Origin: Zygaena filipendulae
Taxonomy: Eukaryota; Arthropoda; Insecta; Lepidoptera; Zygaenidae
Direction of reading: 5' to 3'
Assembly: GCA_907165275.2 (NCBI GenBank)
Contig: OU015653.1
Coordinates: 3,440,001 to 3,504,000, forward strand
Length of the DNA: 64,000 nt
A model generated the notes under the pieces. That model did no database searches and was not told the DNA's origin. It saw nothing but the letters and a program-made list of their open reading frames with translations. Each line of letters opens with the position of its first letter. Position 1 is the stretch's first letter. The position numbers and the translations under genes were made by a program. Below, piece after piece: positions 11,869 through 22,283 of the stretch.

Positions 11869-14800
11869 ATGTTCACCGATTACTCGAAGACGGCTGGACC
11901 GATTTGAAAAATTCTTTTTTTGTTTGAAAGGGTATACTCCCAATTAGGTCCCATTGCCACCAAGTCGGGATCTGATGGTGGGATCTTGGAGAAATCGAGG
12001 GAACTCTTCAAAAATTAAAGGCACACCTATAGCGATTTGGGTATTTTTGATAGTAAATTGTTCATTTGCTTTCGGAAAGCAAAATTTGAAGAAGTGGAAC
12101 TGATGATGAAGACCACAGATGGTCATCGGAACTACTCAACAATAATACGTATTTCACGGGTTCCGATTAGAGCGATTTCGAAAATTGTTTTTTTGTTTGA
12201 AAGGGGATACTCCCAAAATGATTCCATTGTCACCAAGTCGAGATCTCATGATGGGATCTTGGAGTAATCGAGGGAACTCTTCAAAAATTATGGGTACACC
12301 TATAGCGATTTTTGTATTTTTTATAGTAAATCGTTTCCTTGCTTTCGGAAAGCAAAATTTGAAGAAGTGGAACTGATGATGAAGACCACAGATGGTCATC
12401 AGAACTACTCAATAATGGGTATTTCACGGGTTCCGAATCGTTAACTTTAATATGGTTTCTAAACAATTTATGCCCATCACAATGTATATGGTGAAGTGGA
12501 ACTGATGGTGATGTACTAGGAGAACTCCTCAACAATTAACGTCCCTGCGTCGGGAAATGCAATATTTTGTAAAAGGTGATGAGCAGTTGACATTAGGCTA
12601 TTGTAACTTAGAGAAATTATGAGCTAAGTCACTTAAAAGTGAAAAATAAACAAAATTTTAACAAAAAAATTAAAACCGACTTCCAAAAACACAAATCTAA
12701 AAACCTAAAAATAAAAAGCTAAAAATAACAAAAAATCGATTTAATCCAAAAGACAAAAACACACGTAATATTATTGGTTTGTGCTACCACTGATCGGTAT
12801 GAAGTCGGTGACAAGCAAATATGGAGGGGGAAGATGGGCTAAGTCGACTCCCGCCACCAGCTCTTCGTGAGCAGAACAACCCAAGTGGGCAGACACCAGC
12901 GGGCTTGTCACCGAATTCAAACCGATCAGTGGTAGCACAAACCAATAATATTACGTGTGTTTTTGTCTTTTGGATTAAATCGATTTTTTGTTATTTTTAG
13001 CTTTTTATTTTTAGGTTTTTAGATTTGTGTTTTTGGAAGTCGGTTTTAATTTTTTTGTTAATAAATGTATCTATTCATTATATGTCTTTTCGCAGTTGTC
13101 GGGATATTGATGAATGTATGTATGAGCAAGATCCAGTATGCTCTCAAACCTGTTCCAACACAGTTGGCAGCTTCAGATGTGCCTGTATGACAGGTTACGT
13201 GCTGAGACCTGATAGTAGATCTTGCAAGCCAACTGGTGAATCGCCCACACTTCTTTTTTCAAATCGTATTGGAATAAGACAAGTAAGAAAAGTCTCAGAC
13301 CATTAGGTAAAACATTTTGTAATGAAATGTGTTTCACTTACCCTTTTGCTTTTAAGGTTTGGCTTACTGGAGATAACTACATGTCAGTAGTTAAAGGTCT
13401 TCACAACTCAGTAGCTCTGGATTACCATTACGAAAAACAGCTCGTTTTCTGGACTGAAAATAATTTGAAAGTAATACGCGTGTCACAATTGAAAAATAAC
13501 AATATTACAGGTTAGTTAATTCTGCTGTTTTAATCGAAAATTGTTTGAATTTGATTTCACTGCACTACTTATTTCTTTCTTCAGATGTTATAAGGTGGGG
13601 TCTAGAGACACCGGGTGGTGTGGCAGTCGACTGGATTCATGACCTTCTATTCTGGACCGATTCTGGCACAAGGCGTGTGGAAGTGGCTAGTCTAGACGGC
13701 ACACAAAGAGCAGTCATCATAGCCAACGATTTGGATAAACCAAGAGCTATTGCCGTACATCCTGGAGATGCTTTAGTTTTCTGGACTGATTGGGGTAATT
13801 AATATTAGTAAATTGATTAATTGATTTCTGTTTTTTATTTTTAAAATAAATCATTATGTATATCAATAAAATTTTGCCTGTTTAGGTCCAAACCCAAAAA
13901 TAGAACGAGCTGACATGGATGGATCCGGACGCAAGAGCGTTATTGTAGACCAAATATTCTGGCCAAATGGTTTAACCATTGATTATATGGAGTCCAAGAT
14001 TTACTGGGCGGACGCTAAGCACCATGTTATCGAGAGAGCTACTTTTGACGGAAGAGACCGAAAAAGAGTATGTGTTAAGTCCAACTTAAACTCAACTCTG
14101 TAATTCTATTTTATTAAAAATCGGGGTTAGTTATTTTTGTGTTTTTATGTCGTGTAGATAACAAATAAGGGACTTCCTCATCCATTTGCACTGACCCTGT
14201 TCGAGGATGCAATATATTGGACAGATTGGCATACTAAAAGCATATCAACTGTAAATAAGAAAACTGGAATGGGCATACAGACAGTGCATGCAGGACTGAA
14301 CGTGCCCATGGATATACACAGGTAGCTTTATTTCAGATTTTCTTGGTTAGAAAGCTAAAATAAAATGGTCTAAGCTATATGTCATAATTTTGACCGTTAC
14401 AGCTACCATCCATTGAGGCAGCTTAGATCCTACAAGAACCGATGTGGGGCCAACAACGGTGGTTGTTCACATCTTTGCCTCCCCAATAGTGAAGGGTATT
14501 CGTGCCGCTGTCCAGTCGGCTATAATCTGAACTCCAATGGGTAATAAATTTATGAACTTAGTAACTGCTTCTCGCATCTTGGCCCGTGTGGTATTCGGAA
14601 GTGCGCTAGCACCCCTGTCGCGTCCATAGAATATATTTTAGACTTTAAATTGTAAACAGTCATAACTCATCTATCCGTGACCTAACTGTTAAAAACTTCT
14701 AAATTTCGCATGAGTTTTAATATTGCTATCCCCAAAAATAATTCTCTTTTCAGTACTCCCAATATTTATTGCCTTCAGTTGCTTATTTTACACGTCCTCA

Positions 14801-17800
14801 AATTTCGATATAGGTGGAGACATCGTTTTTAGTCGACTTGATGAGCTTCATTAACGTTTAAATTAGTAATTTTTCATGTTTATCAAATCCTTATTTGCTT
14901 AGACGTGTATGCGAAGAGACTCCAGAGAAATTGCTGCTTTATGCACGCCGAAAGGATATACGATTGAAACAGTTAAATCCTAGAAAACAGATGGATACTT
15001 TGGACATGGTAAGTTTTTGTCACACATAATTTAACTTTCACCCTACTTTGTTACTATACAATTTTTTTTACATGTTACCTAACTATTCATAATGTTGAAT
15101 TGCGATCAGGTGATCCCAGTGGAAAGCATTAAATCAGCAGTGGCGCTGGATTGGGATCATAACACAAATTCTATATTTTGGACTGATGTAGATAAAGCTA
15201 CAATAAATAGAGCATTCCTAAATGGATCTCATCAAACTGTTATTGTTGGAACTAATTTGAGTAAGTAATTTAAAAGAAGTGCAAACAATAAGACTCCCAC
15301 AGCGACTTTATGTTATACTAATATGTTTAAAATATTAAATAGATTAAATCTCTGGAATAGATTCACAGTGCGAATACGCACTTAATAAAATTATTGTATT
15401 GTTCATTGCGATTTAGTGACCATTAAATAAATAACTGGAACACTATAGTAATAAATACAAATAAATGGTCTTACTGATGTTTAATGTTATAGTAATCCCT
15501 TATTTTTATTTCCAGTATCCCCAGCTGGCTTAGCGTATGATTGGTCAACCAATAAATTGTACTGGACTGACGCTGGTACAAATAGGATTGAAGTGGCAAA
15601 CACTGACGGCAGCATGAGAACATTACTAGCGTGGGACAACATAGATAAACCTAGGGATATAGTAGTCGATCCTCAGGGTAAGTCTGTAGCTACGAAACAA
15701 AATTTTACTATATAGGTGCTACACTAAAACACTCATAAATGTGATTAAAATGTAACATACTTTACTTTCAGGAGGGGTAATGTATTGGTCAGATTGGGGT
15801 GCAACACCTTGCATCGAACAAGCTGACATGGATGGTGACAATCGTAGGCGAATCATTTTTGGTGAAATGACTTGGCCTAATGGGTTGGCTCTGGATCTTG
15901 CAAACAATCGTATTTACTGGACAGATGGCGGCAACCGTACTATAGAATATGCTAACTTAGATGGAACTGGAAGAACAACACTGATAGGTATCTAATAAAA
16001 AAAATTAAACTATCACCCACATAATAATAATACATTGATTACTAAAATCATTGGTATAAAAACAGGTCAACATCTGACTCATCCATTCGGATTGGATTTG
16101 TACGGAGACGAAGTTTTCTGGACTGATTGGGACACTCAGTTGATTCAAGCCGCTAACAAATACACTGGGAAAAACAGAAGAACATTGGGTGCAGGCGTAG
16201 CTGACCTAATGGACGTCAGAGTGTATCACAAGGAAAGAGTAGCCGGAATCAATCGGTGAATTTTTTTTACAAAATACATAACGATTCTAAAATTATGAAA
16301 TACTAGCGTTTCGCTCACGTCTTCGCCATTATATCAGTTTTCCAGTGAGGGATAATGATATTATCCCGCGATAAAAAGTAGCCTATTTGTTAATTCAGAA
16401 TATATTGTTGCGAAACGGGAAAAAATTCCTGAATTCTACGACATTCTATGTCCCGAATAGAAACCTTCTTGGTTATTGAAGAAAGGGCTACCATACCATA
16501 TTTTGGGTTAGGCGTGAATTATTGCGGAGTTATACCATCGCAACGGATAAATTTCACTTACATTCGAGTTATATTCTAATATTTTTTTGTAGATGTGGCA
16601 AGAATAATGGTGGATGTTCACATCTTTGTCTCTTGAAGCCTAGAGCAAAGTCCTGTGCATGCCCAGTTGGTATTAAATTAGGAGTAAGTGTATTTATCTT
16701 TTCTAATACCATTACTATAGTCATTAACTTTAATTAATTTAATAGGTACTATGATTTTTATTACTTTTATTACAGAGAGACGGTAAAACTTGTGCTTCTA
16801 GTCCAGTGAATTTCCTAATATTTGCTCACCGGGTGGACATTCGTATAGTGTCTTTGGATGTGCCATACCTCATCGATGTTGTTATGCCGCTACCGCCTCT
16901 TAAAAACGCATTGGGCGTTGATGTAGACCAAAGAACGGGTGAGAGATCCACAAAATAACGTATTTATATTAATAAATAATCAATAAAAGCAACAATTTAA
17001 AACCTTTTTATGCAGGATTGGTATATTGGACTGACACTGGCGAAAGAAAAATACAACGTGCCAATAAATCTGGTGAAAACATTGAAACAATAATCGGAAA
17101 AGGTCTTCATACTGCTGATGGAATAGTGATCGACTCTAGTGGACGTAAAGTGTGTATTTTATGATAGCTATTGATAGAAACTGAGAATAATAATATAGAC
17201 ATAGACATAACTTTATTTGGCATCAGTTTGTTGTAATTATTTTATCGCCTATCTTAAACAGATTTATTGGACTGATGGAGGTCGTAACAGCATCGAGGTA
17301 GCAGAACTGGACGGAAGTAACAGGAAAGTTCTTGTGTGGAATGGCCTGGGTAGGAAATTATGATTACAATCAAGAGAATAAGTTTTGGTCATAATACTTA
17401 AACTGAATTTAAATACTAATCATCTATAAATATATGATTTCTGTTTAATCCATTTTTAGATTCTCCAAGAGCCATTGCCTTACACTATGAACACGGCTAC
17501 ATGTTCTGGTCCGATTGGGGTACGTCAGCCAAAATTGAACGAGCCGAAATGAATGGCGAAAACAGGTAAAATAACTTAGCTTCCATTCGGTTTTGAGCAT
17601 TTTGGATAAAGCAACACCGGTCGTCGTGGAGTTTCTTAAGGGAACCTTTTGTCCAACAGTGACTACTACCCGCTGATATTATGACAAAAATGATATACCT
17701 ACCTTAACATGTTTCAGGCGTGTTATTGTCGACAACAACATTAAATGGCCAAATGGACTCGCAATCGACAGAATAGAAGGGCGACTTTATTGGAACGACG

Positions 17801-20800
17801 CTAAAGTGTTAACTATTGAGACTTCCGATTTCAATGGTAACGATCGTCGGACAATCTTGAGCCAAGTTCCGTACCCCTATGGAATCGTAATAGTGGGCCA
17901 ACATATTTACTGGACTGATTGGAAAACTAAAGCACTACATAGGGCTGATAAGACAAACGGCGATAATCAACTGATTATAAGGAATAATTTAGAAGGACTT
18001 ATGGATATACGAGCTGTTCAGGTTAGTTAAAAAGAACAAAATAATATAAAAGAAAACACAGACTGACCGTCATATCAAAACTAATTAAATTCAGGAAATA
18101 AAATACTATCCCTAATAATAGTACTGAAGCATACATTAAGAGTGATTTATATTCCAAGGTATACAATTTCACAGGGAGAACGAGTGTTGGAAGATGCTTG
18201 TGGTGCAAATAATGGTGGTTGCTCACATCTTTGCCTGCGGTCACCGCAAGGTTATACATGTGCCTGTCCGACAGGCGTACTGTTCAGAAATCAATCAGAA
18301 CCTAACCCCAAATTATGCAAGGACCATCCTGATAATTTCTTAGTATTCGCAACTAGGGGAAGTGTTGCTTATATATCGCTTGACACACCAGAACAATGGG
18401 ACGTAACACTTCCAATCAAAGATGTCCAAAATTCAATTGCAGTAGATTTTCATTGGAAACGCAAGTTGATATTTTTCACGGATGTTAATAACGATGTAAT
18501 AAGGTAACTTTAGAGTGTCGAAACCGATAAAATATAGTTTTCAACTATAAAAAATTCAAATAACATTTAACACTCATTTATATTTATGTTTCAGATCTGT
18601 TAATATGCTCAATATGAGTGAAACTAATATCGTAATCAAAAACAGACTGGACACGCCGAATGGACTGGGCATTGACTGGATAGCGGATAACATTTATTGG
18701 ACGGATAATCAATACAAGGTATGTTCACGTAAAGTTATATCAATGTTGCCTGACAACAAAACAACAAATAAATAATATTGCCAAAATAAATGTTGCTAAC
18801 TATTCCTATAAATTTATATGTACAGGTGATAGAGGTAGCAAGATTAGATGGTTCCAGTAGAAAAACATTGATGAGAGACCTCAATGAACCTAGGGCACTT
18901 GCCTTATTCCCAGCTAAAGGGTAAGATGAACGGTCACTTCTTTTGTAGATATGGATTTTCATTAAATCAAATATAAATAAAAAAAATAATTTAACCTTTA
19001 CAGATATTTGTATTGGAGTGATTGGGGAGAAACCCCTAGCATTGAAAGGACATATCTTGATGGAAGTCACAGGACTGTCATCATAAAGCAGGACTTAGGT
19101 TTCCCGAATGGAATAACTATCGATTATAGGGAAAGAAGACTGTATTGGACTGATGCTTTGAAAGACAGAATTGACACATCCGATTTAGATGGAAAGCATC
19201 GGGTCCAACTTGTTCCAGGTGCTAAAAATCCTTTTGGAATGACACAAGTGAGTATACTGTACTTTGTAGTTTATTAGTAAATTTCTTAAGATTCCCAATA
19301 AAGAATGAAAGAAAGAAAGGAAGATTTATTAATGCAAAAAGAGACACAACACAAATCAACATAGGTAAATGAAAATGAAAACACAAATGAAAATGATAAA
19401 ATAATAACAAAGACTAAACAATTACCATAATATAAACAATATCTAACAATTTTAAAATTACATTTTTAATACAGTTGCTCAAAAAGTGGCGTATTGCAGG
19501 GACGTTTAGCGTTCGGGATGTGGGCTATTACATACTCGAGGTTTTTGTTTACCTTTCCCGAACTCGTGCGTTCTCTTTGCCAACTGTCAAAAATGGCGAC
19601 ACGAATTTGACACACTTTTTGCATTGCGAAACGTAGGTTTCGCATTACTAATACGACTAGCGCCATCTCTTGATCACAGTTGGAACTTAGTTGAGTTTGT
19701 TGTGTTTTTGATATTTTATTAAATTGCTTAATTTTTTCGTAACTGTATTAAAAATAGTTGTTCAGTACACGTGCGGAACCGTCATTGCAACTAGTTCCGA
19801 CTGTCAACCCTCACCTTCGGCTGCGCCTCGGCTCGGGTAGACATTTGTCGGAACTCTTTGCAATGACAGGCTTTCCGCACTTATAATGAAATATACTATT
19901 GTGTTGTATGTCTCCATGCTCAAAATGGATCTGTACTCAGCAATATGTCGTGAGTGTGGGGACACTCATGACGCTGGTTTTCAGACAAGATCATGTTTGT
20001 CCAATGCATTGTCTTTGCATGTTATTTTTAAAATCTTTGATGAATTTCAGTTCAATGGTTACATTTATTGGACCGACTGGTACAAGAAATCTGTAATGAG
20101 AGCTGACAAGAAAACGGGTAAGAATGTGACCGCAATACGGACTGACTTGGAAATGGCGATGGAAATAAAAGCGGTCTCCGAAGACAAACAACTTGGCTGG
20201 AATCCGTGCATGGAAGATAATGGAGGCTGCTCTCATTTATGCTTCTTTAGAGGTCACGACTATGTGTGTGCTTGTCCCGATGACAAAGATTCTCAATATT
20301 GCACTTTAGGTAAATAGATGAACACTTCACTTTAGTCTGTCTGATCTACCTTGGATTGCAATTGTTTTCGCGAGATTTATGACAATTCGAAAATTGAACC
20401 TTTTATTTTATTTTTTCAGTTCCAAAAGTACAGGTGTCTATGAGGATGCCAAGCATTTACCCACAGTCCTACGATTATTCGGATTCTGAATCTGTAATTG
20501 GACCGTTACCGCTGCCCACGCAAGCACCCGAAACCACCCTTGGCGTCATCCTCTTCATCGTCGGCATTTTGACATTCATTTTGATTATGATTATTATCAT
20601 GGTTTTAGTAATAAGTAAGTGAAAATTTTCGTTATAAATTATAACTTGGACAGTAAGTCACGGCGATTTTAAGTCTTTAGATAACTTCAAACATTGACCT
20701 GTATATTATACAATACATAGGTATTAGGTATATAACTGGGCTGACTTTCTCATACCTATTAATGACAGCTAATAGGTACACTACACTGCACCTATTTAGC

Positions 20801-22233
20801 GCGTCCACGATCACGGATCACATCCACGGATCCAAATGTCTGCCTACAATGGTCTATATTACCAAATGGTAGCCTCGAAAATAACGTGGCAGTCCGGTGT
20901 TTAAATAGATACAGGCCCTGCAGCAATATACCTATTAAAAAAGCTTATTTTTATATTTTAGATCGGTGGTTTTGAAATAAATACTTGTGTTTAATAATTT
21001 CCGTTTGTATGTTTTACAGTCAAAATGATTCGCATACACAATAGAGGTTTGAAGGAGAACTACCGTGAGTCGAGCGGGCACATCTCTTTCCACAACCCGA
21101 ACTACAGCTGCGCAACCGGTGCCAACGGCGGCGAGCCTTTGGAGCGTCGGCCTAATCGATTTCAGGGGATCTTTAAATACGACAAACATCAGGTAATTCT
21201 ATTTTCAAATAAGTTGGTACATAACCCTTCCTATATCCTTACTATCTATACTAATATTATAAAAAACAAAAGTTTGTGAGTTTGTGACGTTGTAGGGGGT
21301 AATCTCTGGATCTACTGAACCGATTTTGAAAATTCTTTCACTTATAGGAAGCTACAGTGGTCCTGAGGGTCATAGGGTACTTTTTATTTCGGAATTTCCT
21401 CGGAAACTCAAAATTTCCCGCAGGTAAAACCACGGGGAAAGGCTATCTTTGGATCTACTGAACCGATTTCAAAAATTCTTTCAATTATAGAATGAAAACC
21501 CTATGTCACTCAGGATCACTGTAGCTTCTTATATGTGAAAGAATTTTTAAAATCGGTTCAGTAGATCCAGAGATTACCCCGTACAATGTCACAAACACAG
21601 GAACTCACGAAATCCAGAGTTCTCTTGGGAATCCGGAATAAAAAGTACCCAATGTCTTTTTTTGTACCCCTGACAACGTGCATGCAAAATTTTATGATAA
21701 TCGGTTGAGCCGTTAAGGCGTGAAAGCGTAACAAACAAACAAACTCACATTAATAGGTACTAAGGATGAGTTTACTTATTTAGGAGAGAATACACATCAT
21801 CTCCTTAAGTCTTATCTTCTAGTATCTGACCTTAATCAAAGTGTCTATTGTAATTTCGACTTTACACACACTGTGAAAGATCGAAATTTTAATTGACAGT
21901 AGGTACTTCGAGTTAAAGTTAAAATTACCCTGTTAAATTGCGGTTCCGTAGTGTTAGTATTCATCTAACACTGTTCTAGATTAATACCTAATTCGCATTC
22001 CATAGATACGTATGTATGTTTCTGAAAAATCTTTAAATTTTTTTTCTTATGCTAAAGTTAAATATAACTAATTCGATTTTTTCTCATTTTGCTAGGAGCG
22101 AGTAACAAATGTCTACATTCCTGAGGGAACGAGTTTGCTGCCACCACCACCGCCCCCGCCCCACCGCCAGCCGCCCTCGCGGCCGACGCCCAACGACGAC
22201 TTCGAACCGGTCACCTTGCATCCTTTCGCATAA
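333..22233 (+). CDS. Lrp4: LRP4-type low-density lipoprotein receptor-related protein (34 exons)
   Basis: Single-pass cell-surface receptor of the LDL-receptor family. I joined 34 exons by GT-AG sites and reading phase; they total 5754 nt, 1917 aa plus stop, close to vertebrate LRP4 (about 1900 aa). Order: signal peptide (1-25), acidic low-complexity linker, 8 LDLa modules (about 115-452), EGF plus calcium-type EGF (about 456-535), then four YWTD propellers each followed by an EGF module, a membrane span (about 1788-1814) and a tail of about 103 aa with NPNY near 1840. Eight LDLa plus four propellers is the LRP4 pattern; LRP5/6 and megalin differ in module order and number. In vertebrates LRP4 binds agrin and Wnt modulators; insect LRP4 is reported to act at synapses. 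The least certain boundary is exon 2 (acceptor at 764). The tail lacks an obvious PDZ ligand. Exons are given in the block entries below. Confidence 0.93.
1736..3829 (+). CDS. Lrp4: Lrp4 exons 3-5: LDLa modules 1-3
   Basis: Exons 1736-1845, 2671-2875 and 3700-3829. They carry acidic residues (VDESDDDGD), then LDLa 1, split between exons 3 and 4, LDLa 2 (CEEHDN..DETHC) and LDLa 3 ([14 protein letters not shown]). Each module shows the six-Cys spacing and the C-D-G-x-x-D-C ... S/E-D-E calcium cage typical of class A repeats. Introns between them hold Helitron-like fragments. Confidence 0.9.
1957..2162 (+). mobile_element. Helitron-like non-autonomous element (fragment)
   Basis: Contains the recurring module (GGGTACTTTTTATCCCGGAATTCCCGCGGGAACTCC split over 2091-2128) and ends GGGGCACAACTAGT. 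The CTAG-T end matches the CTRR terminus of Helitrons, and the same module recurs at least eight times in the window. No Rep/helicase ORF is present. Lies in Lrp4 intron 3. Confidence 0.55.
3231..3503 (+). mobile_element. Helitron-like non-autonomous element, 3' end missing
   Basis: Starts near TACTATTATAAGAG, includes CTGTCTGTCTGT followed by an AATCTCCGAATTTACTGAACGG module and breaks off after GTTGTCATATAAAAAC. It aligns by eye along its length with the copy at 7481-7754 but lacks that copy's last 35 or so bases. Lies in Lrp4 intron 4. Confidence 0.55.
7103..7419. mobile_element. MITE with 13-bp inverted ends
   Basis: The ends are TGCGTACAGACTA and TAGTCTGTACGCA, exact reverse complements, 317 bp apart. 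The interior has repeated TTATATAACA palindromes near both ends and no coding capacity. Target duplication is not clear. Confidence 0.6.
7481..7754 (+). mobile_element. Helitron-like non-autonomous element, full-length copy
   Basis: Starts ACTATAATAAAAGAGTAGAA and ends GGGGCACAGCTAGT. It contains CTGTCTGTCTGT and the AATCTCC..ACTAAACGGATT module. The same unit recurs, reversed, at 31363-31676 and 34147-34447. The CTAG end supports a Helitron-type call, which stays tentative without a known relative. Confidence 0.6.
7888..8482 (+). mobile_element. Internally deleted Tc1/mariner-like transposon
   Basis: Inverted ends AAGGGTCTTTCAATAGGGAC and its near complement at the right end (about 27 bp, one mismatch), flanked by TA at 7886-7887 and 8483-8484. 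The TA duplication and ORF place it in the Tc1/mariner superfamily. At 595 bp it is about half the usual length. Confidence 0.8.
8000..8377 (+). pseudogene. DDE transposase with in-frame internal deletion (125 aa)
   Basis: The N-terminal 50 residues ([17 protein letters not shown]..) look like the helix-turn-helix of the DUF4817 kind found in arthropod transposases. At about residue 53 the reading frame jumps to the C-terminal catalytic end ([16 protein letters not shown]). The first two catalytic acids and the whole central fold are missing, but the frame is kept to the natural C-terminus. It cannot cut DNA, yet could still bind ends. Lies inside Lrp4 intron 5, same strand. Confidence 0.75.
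8985..9165. other. GC-rich island inside Lrp4 intron 5
   Basis: About 180 bases of very high G+C with GGGGCGCGG-type repeats in AT-rich DNA. Open frames exist on both strands (for example 8967-9239 + and 9184-8999 -) but are low-complexity Arg/Gly or Pro/Ala and match no family I know. Could be a regulatory element or a GC-rich transposon remnant. Confidence 0.4.
10396..11718 (+). CDS. Lrp4: Lrp4 exons 6-9: LDLa modules 4-8 and first EGF
   Basis: Exons 10396-10502, 10878-11037, 11163-11313 and 11402-11718. LDLa 4 begins CRDNQFTC, LDLa 5 CGENEFQC, LDLa 6 CNADEFKC (split by an intron), LDLa 7 CTVDEYVC (split) and LDLa 8 CEEDQYMC, which has a longer first loop. Exon 9 ends in an EGF-like module ([18 protein letters not shown]). 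A 6.5 kb intron full of repeats separates exon 5 from exon 6; since eight LDLa modules are already accounted for, no exon is needed there. Confidence 0.92.
11788..13045 (+). mobile_element. 1.26 kb element with AACCGACTTCC ends, copy 1
   Basis: Both ends carry AACCGACTTCCAAAAA in inverted order. The left half has two tandem units of about 273 bp (GATTTGAAAAATTC.. to GGTTCCGA), the right part is a large hairpin (12658-13061). No transposase is encoded; small ORFs inside are repeats of one another. A second copy with the same order lies at 62412-63663. Here it sits in Lrp4 intron 9. Confidence 0.7.
12658..13061. repeat. Long hairpin (arms about 163 bp) in element copy 1
   Basis: The arms start TTAACAAAAAAATTAAAACC and run inward, as reverse complements with only two mismatches, to GGTGACAAGC; the loop is about 78 bp. 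A transcript of Lrp4 intron 9 would fold into a long double-stranded stem. Confidence 0.9.
13096..14540 (+). CDS. Lrp4: Lrp4 exons 10-15: calcium-type EGF, propeller 1, EGF
   Basis: Exons 13096-13282, 13357-13510, 13585-13794, 13886-14067, 14158-14321 and 14403-14540. Exon 10 opens with DIDEC, the calcium-binding EGF signature. Exons 11-14 encode LDLR class B blades with FWTD/YWTD-like cores (VFWTE, LFWTD, VFWTDWG, IYWAD, IYWTDW). Exon 15 is an EGF module starting [13 protein letters not shown]. The 1.26 kb hairpin element lies in the intron just before exon 10. Confidence 0.92.
14903..16683 (+). CDS. Lrp4: Lrp4 exons 16-21: propeller 2 and EGF
   Basis: Exons 14903-15008, 15110-15260, 15516-15677, 15772-15987, 16066-16255 and 16593-16683. 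Blade cores read IFWTD, LYWTD, MYWSDWG, IYWTD and VFWTDW, and NGL motifs follow the expected spacing (WPNGLALD). Exon 21 encodes the start of the EGF module [14 protein letters not shown]. All splice sites are GT-AG and phases agree. Confidence 0.92.
16300..16500 (+). repeat. Decayed Helitron-like fragment in Lrp4 intron 20
   Basis: Contains ATCCCGCGATAAAAAGTAGCC and related words of the dispersed Helitron-like family, without clear ends. Confidence 0.35.
16776..18021 (+). CDS. Lrp4: Lrp4 exons 22-26: propeller 3
   Basis: Exons 16776-16938, 17016-17149, 17262-17349, 17460-17565 and 17718-18021. Blade cores read VYWTD, IYWTDGG, MFWSDWG, LYWND and IYWTDWK. The first lines finish the preceding EGF (RDGKTC). 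The YWND variant still keeps the aromatic core. Confidence 0.92.
18175..20309 (+). CDS. Lrp4: Lrp4 exons 27-31: EGF, propeller 4, EGF
   Basis: Exons 18175-18503, 18595-18718, 18826-18920, 19004-19247 and 20051-20309. Exon 27 starts with an EGF ([14 protein letters not shown]), then the propeller blades IFFTD, IYWTD, LYWSDWG, LYWTD and IYWTDW. Exon 31 closes the propeller and encodes the last EGF ([14 protein letters not shown]). The intron 19248-20050 holds a repeat ending in a hairpin. Confidence 0.92.
19248..20050. repeat. Repeat in Lrp4 intron 30 with terminal hairpin
   Basis: The intron is unusually long for this part of the gene. Its end (19771-19880) is an imperfect hairpin: GTGCGGAA, GTCATTGCAA and AGTTCCGAC on the left reappear reversed on the right, around a GC-rich loop with CCTTCGGCTGCGCCTCGG. 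This looks like one end of an inserted element; the left limit (near 19470) is not sharp. Confidence 0.45.
20420..22233 (+). CDS. Lrp4: Lrp4 exons 32-34: juxtamembrane stalk, membrane span, cytoplasmic tail
   Basis: Exons 20420-20614, 21020-21192 and 22096-22233. Exon 32 encodes a Ser/Tyr/Pro stalk and a strong hydrophobic span ([17 protein letters not shown] and on). Exon 33 holds basic residues after the membrane and NPNY, a clathrin-type internalisation or PTB-binding motif. Exon 34 encodes a seven-proline run ([14 protein letters not shown]) and ends HPFA with TAA at 22231. A polyadenylation signal AATAAA lies at 22278-22283. Confidence 0.9.
21250..21770. repeat. Head-to-head Helitron-like pieces in Lrp4 intron 33
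   Basis: GGATCTACTGAACCGATTTT at 21310 and again near 21453 is followed by its reverse complement near 21555 (AAAATCGGTTCAGTAGATCC). Two direct and one inverted copy of the same module therefore lie within about 300 bp, showing repeated insertion at one place. Confidence 0.55.
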
Positions 22234-22277
22234 AAAAAATGCTACGAAATACGGCCAATGAAAACGTTGACAATGTA

Positions 22278-22283
22278 AATAAA
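22278..22283 (+). terminator. Likely polyadenylation signal of Lrp4
   Basis: AATAAA 45 bases after the Lrp4 stop codon. A short 3' UTR is possible, though longer transcripts using later signals cannot be excluded. Confidence 0.5.

Noticed and set aside
11944..12535. Several short frames repeated in both copies of the 1.26 kb element (also 62553-63143)
   Set aside because: They are the same tandem repeat read in different frames, with no start or domain pattern of a protein.
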